Below, one piece after another: positions 42,912 to 53,230 of a DNA stretch of 64,000 nt. Below the pieces are notes generated by a model. It was given only the letters and a program-made list of their open reading frames with translations, made no database searches and was not told the origin of the DNA. Positions within the stretch are counted from its first letter, which is position 1. Each line of letters opens with the position of its first letter. A program made the translations under genes and the position numbers. The stretch is from Eubacterium sp. (GTDB lineage Bacteria; Bacillota; Clostridia; Lachnospirales; Lachnospiraceae), in assembly GCA_017480495.1 (NCBI GenBank), contig JAFVAQ010000036.1, positions 62,001 to 126,000 of the forward strand, written 5' to 3'.

Positions 42912-43211
42912 CTACTGAATATTAATAATGTCTATAAAACCAGTGATTTCAAATACTTCAAGAACATCATCTGAGGCATTCTTGATTGACATCTCTCCCT
43001 GTTTATTCATTATCTTCTGAGCTGAGAGCATTACTCTAAGTCCAGCACTTGATATATATTCAAGCTTCTCAAAATCAAAGACAAGATTCTTCACACCGTC
43101 CAGATTACTTTTAAGTTCAGCTTCAAAATCAGGAGATGTTGTTGTATCAAGACGTCCATCAAGACTTACAGTAAGTGTATCACCCTGTAGATCTTTATCA
43201 ACATTTAACAT
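42912..43211 (-). CDS. STAS-domain anti-anti-sigma factor, second module
   Basis: This 99-residue SpoIIAA/RsbV-type protein has the phosphorylation motif SSAGLRV at about 54-60 after KLEYI. AAGGAGG lies eight bases before ATG. It follows the phosphatase-kinase fusion gene by 99 bases and is its most likely substrate. It is homologous to the STAS protein of the T4SS locus (11789-12091), so cross-talk between the two switches is possible. Confidence 0.9.
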   Translation of the reverse strand: MLNVDKDLQGDTLTVSLDGRLDTTTSPDFEAELKSNLDGVKNLVFDFEKLEYISSAGLRVMLSAQKIMNKQGEMSIKNASDDVLEVFEITGFIDIINIQ

Positions 43212-43310
43212 AATAATTCCTCCTTAATATGATACCAATTTATATAATACAGCTTTTATCTCAAAATAACAACTTATAATTACATTTAAAACTCTTTATT
43301 ATATTATTCT

Positions 43311-45395
43311 TTAAAATTTCTTGACGATAGTAAGTATGTTCTTTCCATCCTCATATTCGTAGGTCATTTCATCCATACTCTTCTTAACCATGTATACTCC
43401 AAGACCACCTATCTGTCTCTCCTCTGAGGAAAGGGTTACATCTGGATCTGGTTTCTGAAGAGGATTATATGGTGTACCACTATCCTCAAATACAACTTTG
43501 ATAGCATTAGGATCCTTGAAAAACTCAACTGTTATAGTTGCCATACCCTTCTTATCACCATATGCATAGTTTGCGATATTTACAAATATTTCCTCAACGG
43601 CTATATCCATAGCAATCTTAATGTTATTTCCACCATGGGCAGCTAGTCCATTCTCGATAAACTTAGTTACCCTGTCCATATTGTCGAGATCAGCTTCAAT
43701 AGTTAATTCTCTCTTGTGCTCGCCTAGCTTCTTAGATAGATTTGCTCCAAAATAACTGAAGCTCATCATAGTAGTATCATCAAACTGCTCTGCACCAGCA
43801 ACAAATTCATTAATGCTATCTGTAACATTTTTCAGAATCTCAACAGGACTAGCGTTAGGATCCTTATTAAGAGCCTCCAGCAGTCTATCTGTACCATATA
43901 GCTCATTATTACTATTTGTTGATTCTGGAACACCATCTGTATATACAAATAAACTGTCTCCAGGATATATCTGGAATTCATGCTGCTTGAACTTTAGTCC
44001 TTCTAATGTTGCAACAGCCATTGAATGACGGTAGGTAACTAGTTCGTACTGTCCTCCCTTTCTCCTTAGAACAGGATGCTCGTGTCCAGCATTTGCAGCG
44101 ACACCCTTACCTGTTGAGATTTCAATTATTGCCATCCAAACAGTTACGAATAGTTCTGCATCATTTCCTTCACACAGCTGATCATTTGCATAAGCCAGAA
44201 CCTCTGAAGGAGAACCTCCCATCAGCGCTCTATTCTTGATAAGAGTCTTCGCAATTACCATGAATAGTGCCGCCGGAACGCCCTTACCAGATACATCAGC
44301 CATTACCAAACCAATATGATCATCATCGATCATGAAGAAATCATAGAAATCTCCACCAACTTCTTTTGCTGGATCCATAGAGGCATAGAGATCAAATTCT
44401 TTTCTTTCTGGAAAAGCTGGGAAGATTCTTGGGAGCATATCTGCCTGAATCTGAGTAGCGACATTAAGCTCCGCACCTATTCTTTCCTTCTCAGCAGTAA
44501 CCTTTTTGAGGTTATCCATGTAATCTATCAAACTATGCTGCATGTACTGAGTTGATTTATATAGATTCTCTATCTCATCGTCCGTCTTAATATCAAGTTC
44601 CTGAATCATATCCTTAGAATATGTTTCACTATCAGCAAAATTCTCTGCCTCCTGAGTAAGAAGCTCTATTGGCTCTGCAACACCCTTATAAACAGATTTC
44701 ATAACCATAAATGTAACAAGTATAACAGTTACAAATGCTGTAGCAGAAACAATAATAAGGAATATTCTGAACTGGTTATATATCTTAGTATTATCCATAT
44801 CTACAAAGGCAATGGCCACAGCCTCACCGTTTGAGTTATAGATTGCACCACCACCAGAACTTAGCCAGCCATAACCAGATAATGTGTTCGTAGGTTCAAC
44901 GTCCTGATTACCCTTTAGATAATCAAAGCTACTTTCCAGCTCTTCAGTATGTCCTAGGCTATTATATCTATCAAAGGCCTCCATCAAGTCTATAGATTTA
45001 CCATTATCAATTACACAAATATATACAAACTCTGTACCCATGTTGGCGTTAAAGTCTTCCATGAATTCGATAGTTTCATCATACTCTTTTAGAAGACCCT
45101 TCTGATCCAGCCATTCCTTAACCTTATCCTGTTTTTTCTCTCCCTCCGGCATTTTACGAAGTTCATCAAAATCTTCGCCCTGCTGTGCCTTATACAGGCG
45201 CTCTATGAAGTCACCATCTATGCCGTCAGCTACGGTACTCGCAACTCTTGAAGTATGTTCATCAAATATCTTGGTATACTGAATATAGGTAGCTATAGCA
45301 CTTCCTACAATCAGAAGAATTGCCAGCAGTGCCAGACCAGTATTTATCATTCTACCAAGCTTTTTGGTTAACTTAGAGACTTTCTTTTTCTTCAT
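43311..45395 (-). CDS. Membrane SpoIIE-type phosphatase fused to an RsbW-type kinase
   Basis: This 694-residue protein joins opposing activities of a partner switch. It has membrane helices at 17-37 and 210-233 around an extracellular Cache-like sensor, then a HAMP/coiled-coil linker. The PP2C domain (about 330-552) has GGDFYD (347-352), ADVSGKG (366-372), VYTDG near 484-488 and FDDTT near 538-542. The GHKL kinase domain (562-690) has VEEIFVNIANYAYG (600-613) and GGLGVYMVK (663-671). It corresponds to the separate phosphatase and kinase of the T4SS locus joined head to tail. Its start overlaps the upstream MFS-hybrid gene by 23 bases, implying coupled translation. Confidence 0.93.
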   Translation of the reverse strand: MKKKKVSKLTKKLGRMINTGLALLAILLIVGSAIATYIQYTKIFDEHTSRVASTVADGIDGDFIERLYKAQQGEDFDELRKMPEGEKKQDKVKEWLDQKGLLKEYDETIEFMEDFNANMGTEFVYICVIDNGKSIDLMEAFDRYNSLGHTEELESSFDYLKGNQDVEPTNTLSGYGWLSSGGGAIYNSNGEAVAIAFVDMDNTKIYNQFRIFLIIVSATAFVTVILVTFMVMKSVYKGVAEPIELLTQEAENFADSETYSKDMIQELDIKTDDEIENLYKSTQYMQHSLIDYMDNLKKVTAEKERIGAELNVATQIQADMLPRIFPAFPERKEFDLYASMDPAKEVGGDFYDFFMIDDDHIGLVMADVSGKGVPAALFMVIAKTLIKNRALMGGSPSEVLAYANDQLCEGNDAELFVTVWMAIIEISTGKGVAANAGHEHPVLRRKGGQYELVTYRHSMAVATLEGLKFKQHEFQIYPGDSLFVYTDGVPESTNSNNELYGTDRLLEALNKDPNASPVEILKNVTDSINEFVAGAEQFDDTTMMSFSYFGANLSKKLGEHKRELTIEADLDNMDRVTKFIENGLAAHGGNNIKIAMDIAVEEIFVNIANYAYGDKKGMATITVEFFKDPNAIKVVFEDSGTPYNPLQKPDPDVTLSSEERQIGGLGVYMVKKSMDEMTYEYEDGKNILTIVKKF

Positions 45396-48366
45396 CCTTT
45401 ACCACCCTTTTTATACTACGACGCTTTGATATACCTAAACTAATAAGGAATATTAAACTAAAGGACATAAGCCCTGCAATCATAACAAAGAGTCCCTTAC
45501 TAACGCCTGACATCAGAACAAGACCGAAAACAAATGAACCTAGAGACTGAGCTCCATTTTCAAAGAGACTATATATTCCCATACTTCTATCATATCCATA
45601 CTCCTCAACCTCATGGAGATCAGTATAATATGCAGATAAAAGTGGTATTCCAAAGCTATCAGCTATTCCTATTAATACAAGCGCAAGGAACAAGGTTTTA
45701 ACATTATGATTAAGTGCTATATTAAGGAACGCCTCAGCATAAAGTACCGCACTTAAGAATAGACCTAAGCCCTTAGCATTATGCTTAGAGAAGAGCGCTG
45801 TCAGCTTAGAACCAAGTATAACTGAGAGCACTCCAGTAATTATATAGGAGTAACCAATATGTGTCTCTGAGATTCCCCATCTATCTCCAAGGATAGGATA
45901 CATATAATAGAGATAATATCCACTTATAAGAAGTGGTGTCAGCATAAACAAGAAATAGGTTATTACTCTTGGCTTGAAGACAAAGCTAATAGGATTCATC
46001 TTCTTCTCACCAGCATCTTCACCTTCTTCTTCTACATAGTCCATCTTTGCAAGATATTTATTAGATACGTATATAAGTATAATACTTGAAAAGCCAGTTA
46101 TGAGGAAGAGGAGCTTGTAGTTAACCCACTGAATGAGGAAACCACCCAGCACAACTCCGGCGTTACATCCTGTAAGAGATGCAATATTTTCCAAAGCGTA
46201 GCCTCTATCCTTTTCTTCTTCTGGAAGTGAGGCTATGAAAACATTTACAAGCAGGAGTTCTACTCCCCATCCCATTCCAAGAAGAATAGAACTTAGAGAT
46301 AGCACCCAAATATTAGGAATAACTCTCAGAATAAGGCTTCCTGTGAAAACCATTGAGGACAGCATAACTGATTTTCTAACGCCAAGCTTTCTTATAATCT
46401 TACCGCCTATAGCTGAGAATATCGCTCCCGAGAATACCTCTGCACTGACTGGTATAGCAGCCATTATTTCAGGTGTGAAGAAAGCGAAATTGAATTCTTT
46501 AGAAATCTTAGTCGCATAAATAGGAAGTATTGCCGCAGTGAGATTCGTAAAGAAGAATACCAGGAATATAACATTTCTAAATATCTCTGATGGCAGCTCC
46601 TTAGGACTTCCGCCCGCTTCAACTTTTTCTCTATATTTCTGCTGGCCTTCCACATATGAAACAATTTCAAGTGCCACCATTATAATAACTACTGTCATGG
46701 CTATAACGTTAATGAGCAGCTTGAAGAGAAGCGCTCTATTCTTCTCGTTGATCGTGGTCATATCAGTTCCGACTTCGACTATACCTATTGTATTACCTTG
46801 ACCATCAGTAAGTGGTTTCTTGATATATAGGTAGTCACCCTGGCTAGTTGAACTCTGATATCTCTTAGTTCCGCCCCCATCAATGATATCTTGGTAGTCA
46901 TCAATAGTTTCTCCAGTTGGATAACATGCATATATATCCTCAAGAGTATATACAATAACGACCTCTCCGTTTGGTCTGAAGTTATATATCTCACAATATA
47001 GATCTTCACCCTCTTTTGTGAAGAATACATCCCTCGCAGACTTTCTAATGAGCTTATAGTCCTCCCCCATGAAATCAGAGACCTTGCTGATATTTTCTAC
47101 CGACTCAGAAGGAAGCTTAGCTATTGTAATTGAGGCCGCAAGTTCTTCCTTACGGTATAGCTCATCCATATATTGTTCTTGAAAACTTGGGAAAAGACTT
47201 CCGAGGAATAAAGCACCAAGAATAACAACACCAATAATTATTCCGACTATAAGTCTTATAGACTGATTCTGCTGAGTAAATACAAAGTGAAGTCCCTTTG
47301 CAAGCAAAATTATAAATGTCGTAACTACAAACAAACCTGCCAAATTATATAAAAAGCCTTCTATGAATAAACGATTTCCGTACTTAGCAGAATCTACAAA
47401 TTCACAGTTATCGCCATCCCATAGACTTATTCCACTCTCAGAAACGGAACAGATACCACCCATATCTGCATTTACAATAGCGTCCATTTCTCTTTCTTCA
47501 ATATCCTCTGAAGATCTAAGATATGACTTATATCCAGTATTGATTTCGTGCTTGATTATCATTCTTCTACCAATATCAGCTATGTAGAGAAAACCATTTT
47601 CGTAGCATATATTCTGTGGCACACTTCCATCTTCCATATCAGATGTAAAGATAAGCTCATCGTTCTCACCATCGATATATTTATAAACCTGACCTGAATA
47701 GGTGTCATAGAACAGAGTTCCCGTCTCCTGATCAAGAGCAGTATAGAGGATATTTTCATCAGAGTTCTCTATCCTGTAGAGACTATTTCTCTCATTACCA
47801 TTCTTGTAAACTCCAACACCTGAGGGTTCATTTATCATATATAGAATTCCGTCCTCAGTTGGCTCAAATCCTACCACATGCTGGCGCATAGTACTGTGAG
47901 GATTGTCCTTCGTATATATTTCCTCAAGTTGCTCACCATCTTCAGATATCTTTACTATTTTTTCTTTATTTATACGAATTCCATTATCGTATTCTATCTC
48001 GTAGATATAGATACCTCCATCTCCGCCAACAGTTACCTTGCTGACGCCTTCAAAGCCCACATCCGCTCCATCCAGTATCCATTCTATCTCCCCGTCACTA
48101 AGAACCTTATATATTGAATCTCCAGAATCCGCTACAACTATCAGATCTCCATTCTCTAGACGTGACGCATCAACAACATCCTCGAACAGGACTTCCTTAA
48201 ATGGATTCACCAAAAACCATGACTGTAAGTAGTAAAGGAGAATGCAACTAACAACAAAAACAACTCCCCACAGTATTTTTAATACTCTTCGGGGAGTTAA
48301 TAGCTTGCTATTTATCTCCTTGATACTCTTAAAATCATTAATGTTTTTTATCCTTTTGCTGCCCAT
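45373..48366 (-). CDS. Beta-propeller / sensor / MFS hybrid membrane protein
   Basis: This 997-residue protein has an unusual layout. A membrane anchor (30-48) leads to an extracytoplasmic propeller-like repeat region (about 55-335, strands such as NGDLIVVADSGDSIYKV). Two membrane helices follow (336-358, 371-391), then a Cache-like extracellular sensor (400-540), another helix (548-572), and a 10-12-helix MFS transporter domain (about 595-985; GGKIIRKLGVRKSVM is MFS-like). It overlaps the phosphatase-kinase gene by 23 bases and lies 10 bases after the DUF2156 gene. It may sense or import a ligand and report to the switch; the ligand is unknown. Confidence 0.85.
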   Translation of the reverse strand: MGSKRIKNINDFKSIKEINSKLLTPRRVLKILWGVVFVVSCILLYYLQSWFLVNPFKEVLFEDVVDASRLENGDLIVVADSGDSIYKVLSDGEIEWILDGADVGFEGVSKVTVGGDGGIYIYEIEYDNGIRINKEKIVKISEDGEQLEEIYTKDNPHSTMRQHVVGFEPTEDGILYMINEPSGVGVYKNGNERNSLYRIENSDENILYTALDQETGTLFYDTYSGQVYKYIDGENDELIFTSDMEDGSVPQNICYENGFLYIADIGRRMIIKHEINTGYKSYLRSSEDIEEREMDAIVNADMGGICSVSESGISLWDGDNCEFVDSAKYGNRLFIEGFLYNLAGLFVVTTFIILLAKGLHFVFTQQNQSIRLIVGIIIGVVILGALFLGSLFPSFQEQYMDELYRKEELAASITIAKLPSESVENISKVSDFMGEDYKLIRKSARDVFFTKEGEDLYCEIYNFRPNGEVVIVYTLEDIYACYPTGETIDDYQDIIDGGGTKRYQSSTSQGDYLYIKKPLTDGQGNTIGIVEVGTDMTTINEKNRALLFKLLINVIAMTVVIIMVALEIVSYVEGQQKYREKVEAGGSPKELPSEIFRNVIFLVFFFTNLTAAILPIYATKISKEFNFAFFTPEIMAAIPVSAEVFSGAIFSAIGGKIIRKLGVRKSVMLSSMVFTGSLILRVIPNIWVLSLSSILLGMGWGVELLLVNVFIASLPEEEKDRGYALENIASLTGCNAGVVLGGFLIQWVNYKLLFLITGFSSIILIYVSNKYLAKMDYVEEEGEDAGEKKMNPISFVFKPRVITYFLFMLTPLLISGYYLYYMYPILGDRWGISETHIGYSYIITGVLSVILGSKLTALFSKHNAKGLGLFLSAVLYAEAFLNIALNHNVKTLFLALVLIGIADSFGIPLLSAYYTDLHEVEEYGYDRSMGIYSLFENGAQSLGSFVFGLVLMSGVSKGLFVMIAGLMSFSLIFLISLGISKRRSIKRVVKDEEKESL

Positions 48367-48376
48367 AGCTAACCTC

Positions 48377-49330
48377 TTAAACTTCTAGAATTAGTTTTGA
48401 CTCTAAGGAATAATGTGGAGCCATATGTTCCTTATATCTTCTCAGACTCTCTACGCCCATATCCTCAGTATAATTTATCTCTGTCACATCTGACATATAT
48501 CTATCAAAGCTTTCTCTAAGTAAAAATTCATTTAAGCCCTTAATATGATTGTTCGCATTCTTATACTGATAAACACCGAGGCCATTTCTAACGCTTACTA
48601 TAGAAAGGCCAACTGCCTTTCCATCAACTCTTACGAGTATACCCTCAACATTAAGAGTATCTATATTTTTCACGATTATATCAATAACATTCTTGAGGCA
48701 TCCATAGTGACACATATTGCAGTCAGTAAACTCGCACCATAGATTCTCCATCATTTCTTCGCATTCGTCTGCTAGCTCAGGAGTCAGTTCAACTACCTCA
48801 TATTCATTTCGGCGCATGAAATATCTATATCTATATCTGTCATCCTGCGAATCCATTCCAGCCTCGAAATCTTCTGGTGTGAAGACATAATCCATCTCTT
48901 CTCTATTATCAGTTACCTTGAAATGGATTCCTGTAGCTTCGTAGTATGGAAGCATCCATCTAGAGACGTCATAGATCATCAGCTCCGCTCCAAAGAATTC
49001 AAAATCCTCCTCCAGAACCTTCATCGCGTCTATTATCTCTTCCTCAGTATAATGACCTATAAAAGGTATCGCAGATATATATCCTTCAGTACTATCATAA
49101 TTAACTGCTATAATCAGATCTTCGAATATCTTGTAGTAGGTCGGAAAGGTATCATGCCATGCATATAGATTCACAAAACATGTAGAGGAACTCCAATGGT
49201 TATTCATCTCGTCATAATACTTATCAAAAACCTTTTGATCCTCAGGAGTTACCTTTTTGTAGCCTCTTTCAATTATTTTATTTAATAAATCTTCAGGTAT
49301 TCTAGAATACTGCTTGCTATCTACCTTCAT
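48377..49330 (-). CDS. DUF2156-family protein (MprF C-terminal-like, GNAT fold)
   Basis: This 317-residue soluble protein resembles the DUF2156/phosphatidylglycerol-lysyltransferase C-terminal domain, which has two GNAT-like lobes. Recognisable parts are FVNLYAWHDTFPTYYKIF near residue 56, YRYRYFMRRNEYEVVELTPE, and the late MGVESLRRYKEHM. Family members transfer aminoacyl groups from tRNA, but the membrane flippase part is absent, so the substrate is unknown. Its ATG overlaps the TGA of the alpha-galactosidase gene (ATGA), which couples the sugar genes to the signalling genes. Confidence 0.82.
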   Translation of the reverse strand: MKVDSKQYSRIPEDLLNKIIERGYKKVTPEDQKVFDKYYDEMNNHWSSSTCFVNLYAWHDTFPTYYKIFEDLIIAVNYDSTEGYISAIPFIGHYTEEEIIDAMKVLEEDFEFFGAELMIYDVSRWMLPYYEATGIHFKVTDNREEMDYVFTPEDFEAGMDSQDDRYRYRYFMRRNEYEVVELTPELADECEEMMENLWCEFTDCNMCHYGCLKNVIDIIVKNIDTLNVEGILVRVDGKAVGLSIVSVRNGLGVYQYKNANNHIKGLNEFLLRESFDRYMSDVTEINYTEDMGVESLRRYKEHMAPHYSLESKLILEV

Positions 49331-51708
49331 GATATATCTACTGCCTCCATATAATAAACTCTTGCGGCAAAGTCCGCAAAAACACGTGTTTTATCATTAA
49401 AGCCTGTACCTGCATAAGCCGGAAGTAGTTTAACACCAGCTCCCATTATAGCACTTCCGAACATATTTAGGCTATCATAATCTCCTCCGAGCTTATATAC
49501 CTTAGATAGTATGTCCTGCGTTACTGAACCAGGCTTTATATGTACAGGTGAAACTGTGTTCACCAAATCACCAAATTCTTTGATATTTACCTTTATCTCT
49601 CTATTATAGAAATGATAATACTTGTCACGGTCGAGTCCACGTGGTCTGAAATATTCATAGGACATATTTGGATTCGCAAGTCTCTGAACTATGAGACCTA
49701 CAGCCTTCTCCTTATCTGGGGAAACCACCGTCCATTCAGTGACATTTTCATTTCCATATGAATTCCTAAAGGTTCTTCCTCTATACATTTGACCATATTG
49801 GAATACCTTGCGGAATTTCTTATATACCTCAACCTGTCTCTTAACTTCCGCCAGATCGTCCCTACTCATATCACATAAGTTACATTCATAACCCATGCTA
49901 CCAAAGGCCGCAACTCCGAACCTTGTCTCAAGAGGAGTTATTCTAAGCGTCTGATGATTAGGAACTCCGGACACATGAGCGCTCCAGCAGCTCTGAGGAT
50001 ATCCGTAGCTATATCCACTCTGAATATCTGTACGCATTATAGCGTCAGTATCATCGCTTCCCCATATCTGAGGGAAGTAGCTGAGAATTCCGAGGTCGAA
50101 TCTATTACCCCCTGCAGCACATCCTTCAAAGAGGATATGTGGAAATCTCTCTGTGAGAACCTTCATACATATATATAGGCCAATGATATATCTATGAGTA
50201 AGCTCTCCTTGATAATTATATGTATCCGAAAGCCCTGCCAGATAGCTTGAATAAATATCTGTCAGAGTTCGGTTCATATCCCATTTTACATATTCTATAT
50301 TTGCAGAGGAGAACACCTTGGACATAGCCTCTATGATGTAGTCCTGAACTGCTGGATTTGCAAGATCAAGTATTCTCTGATTACGTCCCTCGCTGTGCTC
50401 CTTCAGGGGATTCTGAATAGCCCAATCCGGATGCTCTCTATATAGATTGGAATTAACACTTACCATCTCTGGCTCAACCCAAAGACCAAAGGATAATCCC
50501 AGCTTATTAATCTTATCCGCTAATCCTTTAAGTCCTCCTGGCAGCTTCTTCTTGTTAGGGTACCAGTCTCCAAGCGAAGATGTGTCATCATTTCTCTCGC
50601 CAAACCAGCCATCATCCATAACAAAGAGTTCTATTCCAACCTCCTTAGCTGCCTTTGCAAGTTTAAGAAGCTTTCTCTCATTTATATCAAAGTAAGCCGC
50701 CTCCCAACTATTAAGAAGAACAGGACGTTCCTTCTTACTCCATTCACCTCTCGTAACATGTTCTCGAATAAAGCGGTGGAAATTCGTGCTCAGTCCATTA
50801 AAACCAGCAAAGGAAAATGTCATTATAGCCTCTGGAGTTTCGAACTCCTCTCCACTCTCCAGACGCCACTTAAATCCCCTAGGATTTATTCCCCACAGGA
50901 CTCTGGTCTTATCAAATTCATTTACCTCTACTATCTCCGCGTGATTACCGCTGTATATAAGATTAAATCCAAAGGCTATTCCATAGTCTTCTGTAGTTGT
51001 CTCCCTTGAAAGCATGAATAACGGATTGGCATTACTGGAAGAAGTACCTGTATAGCTTGAATTGATATGCTTACCGGCCTTTATAGTCACATCCTTACGC
51101 CCCATCTCCCTGGCCCACGCTCCGTTAAAGGTTGACATAACATAATCGTCGCCATTGATTCCCAGCTGAGCAGACATTAGCTGATGTATAAATACAGCCT
51201 TCTTGCCATAATTAACAAGACGTGCTGTTCTAGTTATTACATTTTCTTCCTCATAGACATAATAATCCAGGAAGAGCCTCAGTTCATTTGCTTTATCAAT
51301 GAGGGATATCTGCAGGTGACTACGCTCTCCCTTTAGTCCATAGGAGGAAGGCATAGTACTTAGCTCCTCCTTTATATCATCAATCTCAGAGGCCTCAAAC
51401 AGAAAATCTGAGGTTCTGCTCCCATCAGAATTCTCAACCACCGCAAAGGCCTCTCGATTGTCCCCTCTTCCTTCAAAGGATGCCTCCAAAAGAAGATTGT
51501 TCAGTGTTAGTTGAGGAAACTCTGCACTATATGCATTATTATTTCCTGGAATAAATTCCTGGCGTTCTATAAGACCATCCAGACTATCTACAACACGGAT
51601 ACGTGATCCGTAGTATAAATGCTCCAGATGTCCACTCTTTGTAATTCTAAAAATATATGAAGTATTATCTGTATTTAATACGAAATAACTCTTTCCATCT
51701 ATTATCAT
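49327..51708 (-). CDS. GH36 alpha-galactosidase
   Basis: This 793-residue enzyme hydrolyses terminal alpha-galactosyl residues, as in raffinose-family sugars. It lacks a signal peptide, so it acts in the cytoplasm. The N-terminal beta-sandwich is followed by the catalytic barrel with VMDDGWFG, LWVEPEMV, the nucleophile Asp477 in KWDMNR (475-480) and the acid/base Asp in WGSDDTD (549-555). AAAGGACT precedes ATG. It lies 39 bases after the GPH symporter gene and overlaps the DUF2156 gene by 4 bases. Tetrameric bacterial GH36 enzymes are usually about 730-750 residues, so it is slightly long. Confidence 0.96.
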   Translation of the reverse strand: MIIDGKSYFVLNTDNTSYIFRITKSGHLEHLYYGSRIRVVDSLDGLIERQEFIPGNNNAYSAEFPQLTLNNLLLEASFEGRGDNREAFAVVENSDGSRTSDFLFEASEIDDIKEELSTMPSSYGLKGERSHLQISLIDKANELRLFLDYYVYEEENVITRTARLVNYGKKAVFIHQLMSAQLGINGDDYVMSTFNGAWAREMGRKDVTIKAGKHINSSYTGTSSSNANPLFMLSRETTTEDYGIAFGFNLIYSGNHAEIVEVNEFDKTRVLWGINPRGFKWRLESGEEFETPEAIMTFSFAGFNGLSTNFHRFIREHVTRGEWSKKERPVLLNSWEAAYFDINERKLLKLAKAAKEVGIELFVMDDGWFGERNDDTSSLGDWYPNKKKLPGGLKGLADKINKLGLSFGLWVEPEMVSVNSNLYREHPDWAIQNPLKEHSEGRNQRILDLANPAVQDYIIEAMSKVFSSANIEYVKWDMNRTLTDIYSSYLAGLSDTYNYQGELTHRYIIGLYICMKVLTERFPHILFEGCAAGGNRFDLGILSYFPQIWGSDDTDAIMRTDIQSGYSYGYPQSCWSAHVSGVPNHQTLRITPLETRFGVAAFGSMGYECNLCDMSRDDLAEVKRQVEVYKKFRKVFQYGQMYRGRTFRNSYGNENVTEWTVVSPDKEKAVGLIVQRLANPNMSYEYFRPRGLDRDKYYHFYNREIKVNIKEFGDLVNTVSPVHIKPGSVTQDILSKVYKLGGDYDSLNMFGSAIMGAGVKLLPAYAGTGFNDKTRVFADFAARVYYMEAVDIS

Positions 51709-51747
51709 TTGTAAGTCCTTTTTAAATGCTCTCTTATTCTACTCCAC

Positions 51748-53199
51748 CTATTCACTTACTTCATTTAACGCTGCAGAACTGGCATCGCGTACTTTCAGTT
51801 CTTCTGTAATCTCCTTCATCTTGTCTTCCGTTAAGATGAACTTTTTCTTAAATACTATTATGGCTATAAAAAGACCTATGATTGGAATAATCGTCATAGT
51901 CATTCTAAGTCCCAGCTTAGCGGCTGCTGATACATCTGCAGAGAAATCATGAAGCAGATCCGCTGCTCCTTCAGTATCATCACTCAGATTATTAACCTGC
52001 AGACATATTGAGGCAACAAGCGCTGCAATACCGGATGCAAGCTTAACTACAAAGGTCTGCATAGAGAAGATAACCGATTCATCTCTTCTACTATTTTTGA
52101 GATCCCCGTAGTCTACTGTATTCGCCAAGAATACTGTTGTCAGTACCTGAAGTACTCCATTCGCAGCAAAGATAAAGAAGCCTGGGATAAAGAGTATGAA
52201 TACATTTGACATATTTATAAATGCTATTGCAAGAAGAACTCCGTATCCTATTATTGCACTAGCAAGACAGATATAGAATACTTTGATATTGCTAGCGAAC
52301 TTACGAAGGACTGGATAGAAAATCATCATTGAAAGTATCTGAATAGCACCACCAAACATGTTGAAATATGTGAAGCTGCCCTTCCAGCCCGCTCCACCAA
52401 AATCATATTTGAAGAAATATATAACAAGGTTTGATGTGATATATATCGATGTATTGATAAGTACAATTGCAAGAACTATTGTCATCGCCTGATCATTTGT
52501 GATAAGAGCCTTGAACATCTGTCCTACAGATGGTGACTCCATATCAACCGTTGCCTGCTCTTTTATATTCACACAGGTGATAATGATGAATACGATAAAG
52601 AGAATAGCTATGATAAGTGCAAACCACTTAAAGCCGGCTATTTCAACAGCTTTTGCAGAAGCATTTGAACCTGCTATAAGCTTTCCAATCTTGCTAACAA
52701 TTGCAACTGTGAAGATAGTAACTAATGCTGAACCTACACCTGCACAGGAACGAGCGAGAGTTGTCAGATTCTCTCTATCCTTACCCGAATCAGTAAAAGC
52801 AGGTATCATTGACCAATAAGGAATATCCATCATTGTATAGGTTACTCCCCATAGAATATAAGTAACTGCTGCATAGGCTACAAGTCCCTTGCCATCTAAA
52901 CTAGGTGGGCAGGCAAACATCAGAAACAGTATAATGGCATTTGTTATAGTTCCAATCATCAGCCAAGGTCTGAACTTACCCCATTTAGTCTTGGTCTTCG
53001 CAACAATAACTCCCATGATAGGATCATTAAATGCATCGAATACTCTTGCTGCCATAAGAATGATACCCATTGCTATAGCATTTACTCCAAGAACATTTTG
53101 AAAATAGTAAAGCACATAACTTGCTGAGAGCATGTAAACCATGTCTTTACCTACAGCTCCCAGTCCATAAGAAATCTTTTCTGTTAATCCTAGCTTCAT
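51748..53199 (-). CDS. GPH-family glycoside:cation symporter
   Basis: This 483-residue protein has 12 predicted membrane helices and the GPH/MelB signature near the N terminus (ARVFDAFNDPIMGVIVAKT followed by KWGKFRPWL). It probably imports galactosides with sodium or protons for the flanking GH2 and GH36 enzymes. There is no IIA-like C-terminal domain, unlike LacS. GGAGAAGG precedes ATG. It lies 31 bases after the GH2 gene. Confidence 0.95.
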   Translation of the reverse strand: MKLGLTEKISYGLGAVGKDMVYMLSASYVLYYFQNVLGVNAIAMGIILMAARVFDAFNDPIMGVIVAKTKTKWGKFRPWLMIGTITNAIILFLMFACPPSLDGKGLVAYAAVTYILWGVTYTMMDIPYWSMIPAFTDSGKDRENLTTLARSCAGVGSALVTIFTVAIVSKIGKLIAGSNASAKAVEIAGFKWFALIIAILFIVFIIITCVNIKEQATVDMESPSVGQMFKALITNDQAMTIVLAIVLINTSIYITSNLVIYFFKYDFGGAGWKGSFTYFNMFGGAIQILSMMIFYPVLRKFASNIKVFYICLASAIIGYGVLLAIAFINMSNVFILFIPGFFIFAANGVLQVLTTVFLANTVDYGDLKNSRRDESVIFSMQTFVVKLASGIAALVASICLQVNNLSDDTEGAADLLHDFSADVSAAAKLGLRMTMTIIPIIGLFIAIIVFKKKFILTEDKMKEITEELKVRDASSAALNEVSE

Positions 53200-53230
53200 A
53201 CGCCTTCTCCTTTTTTTATTTCTTACTTCG

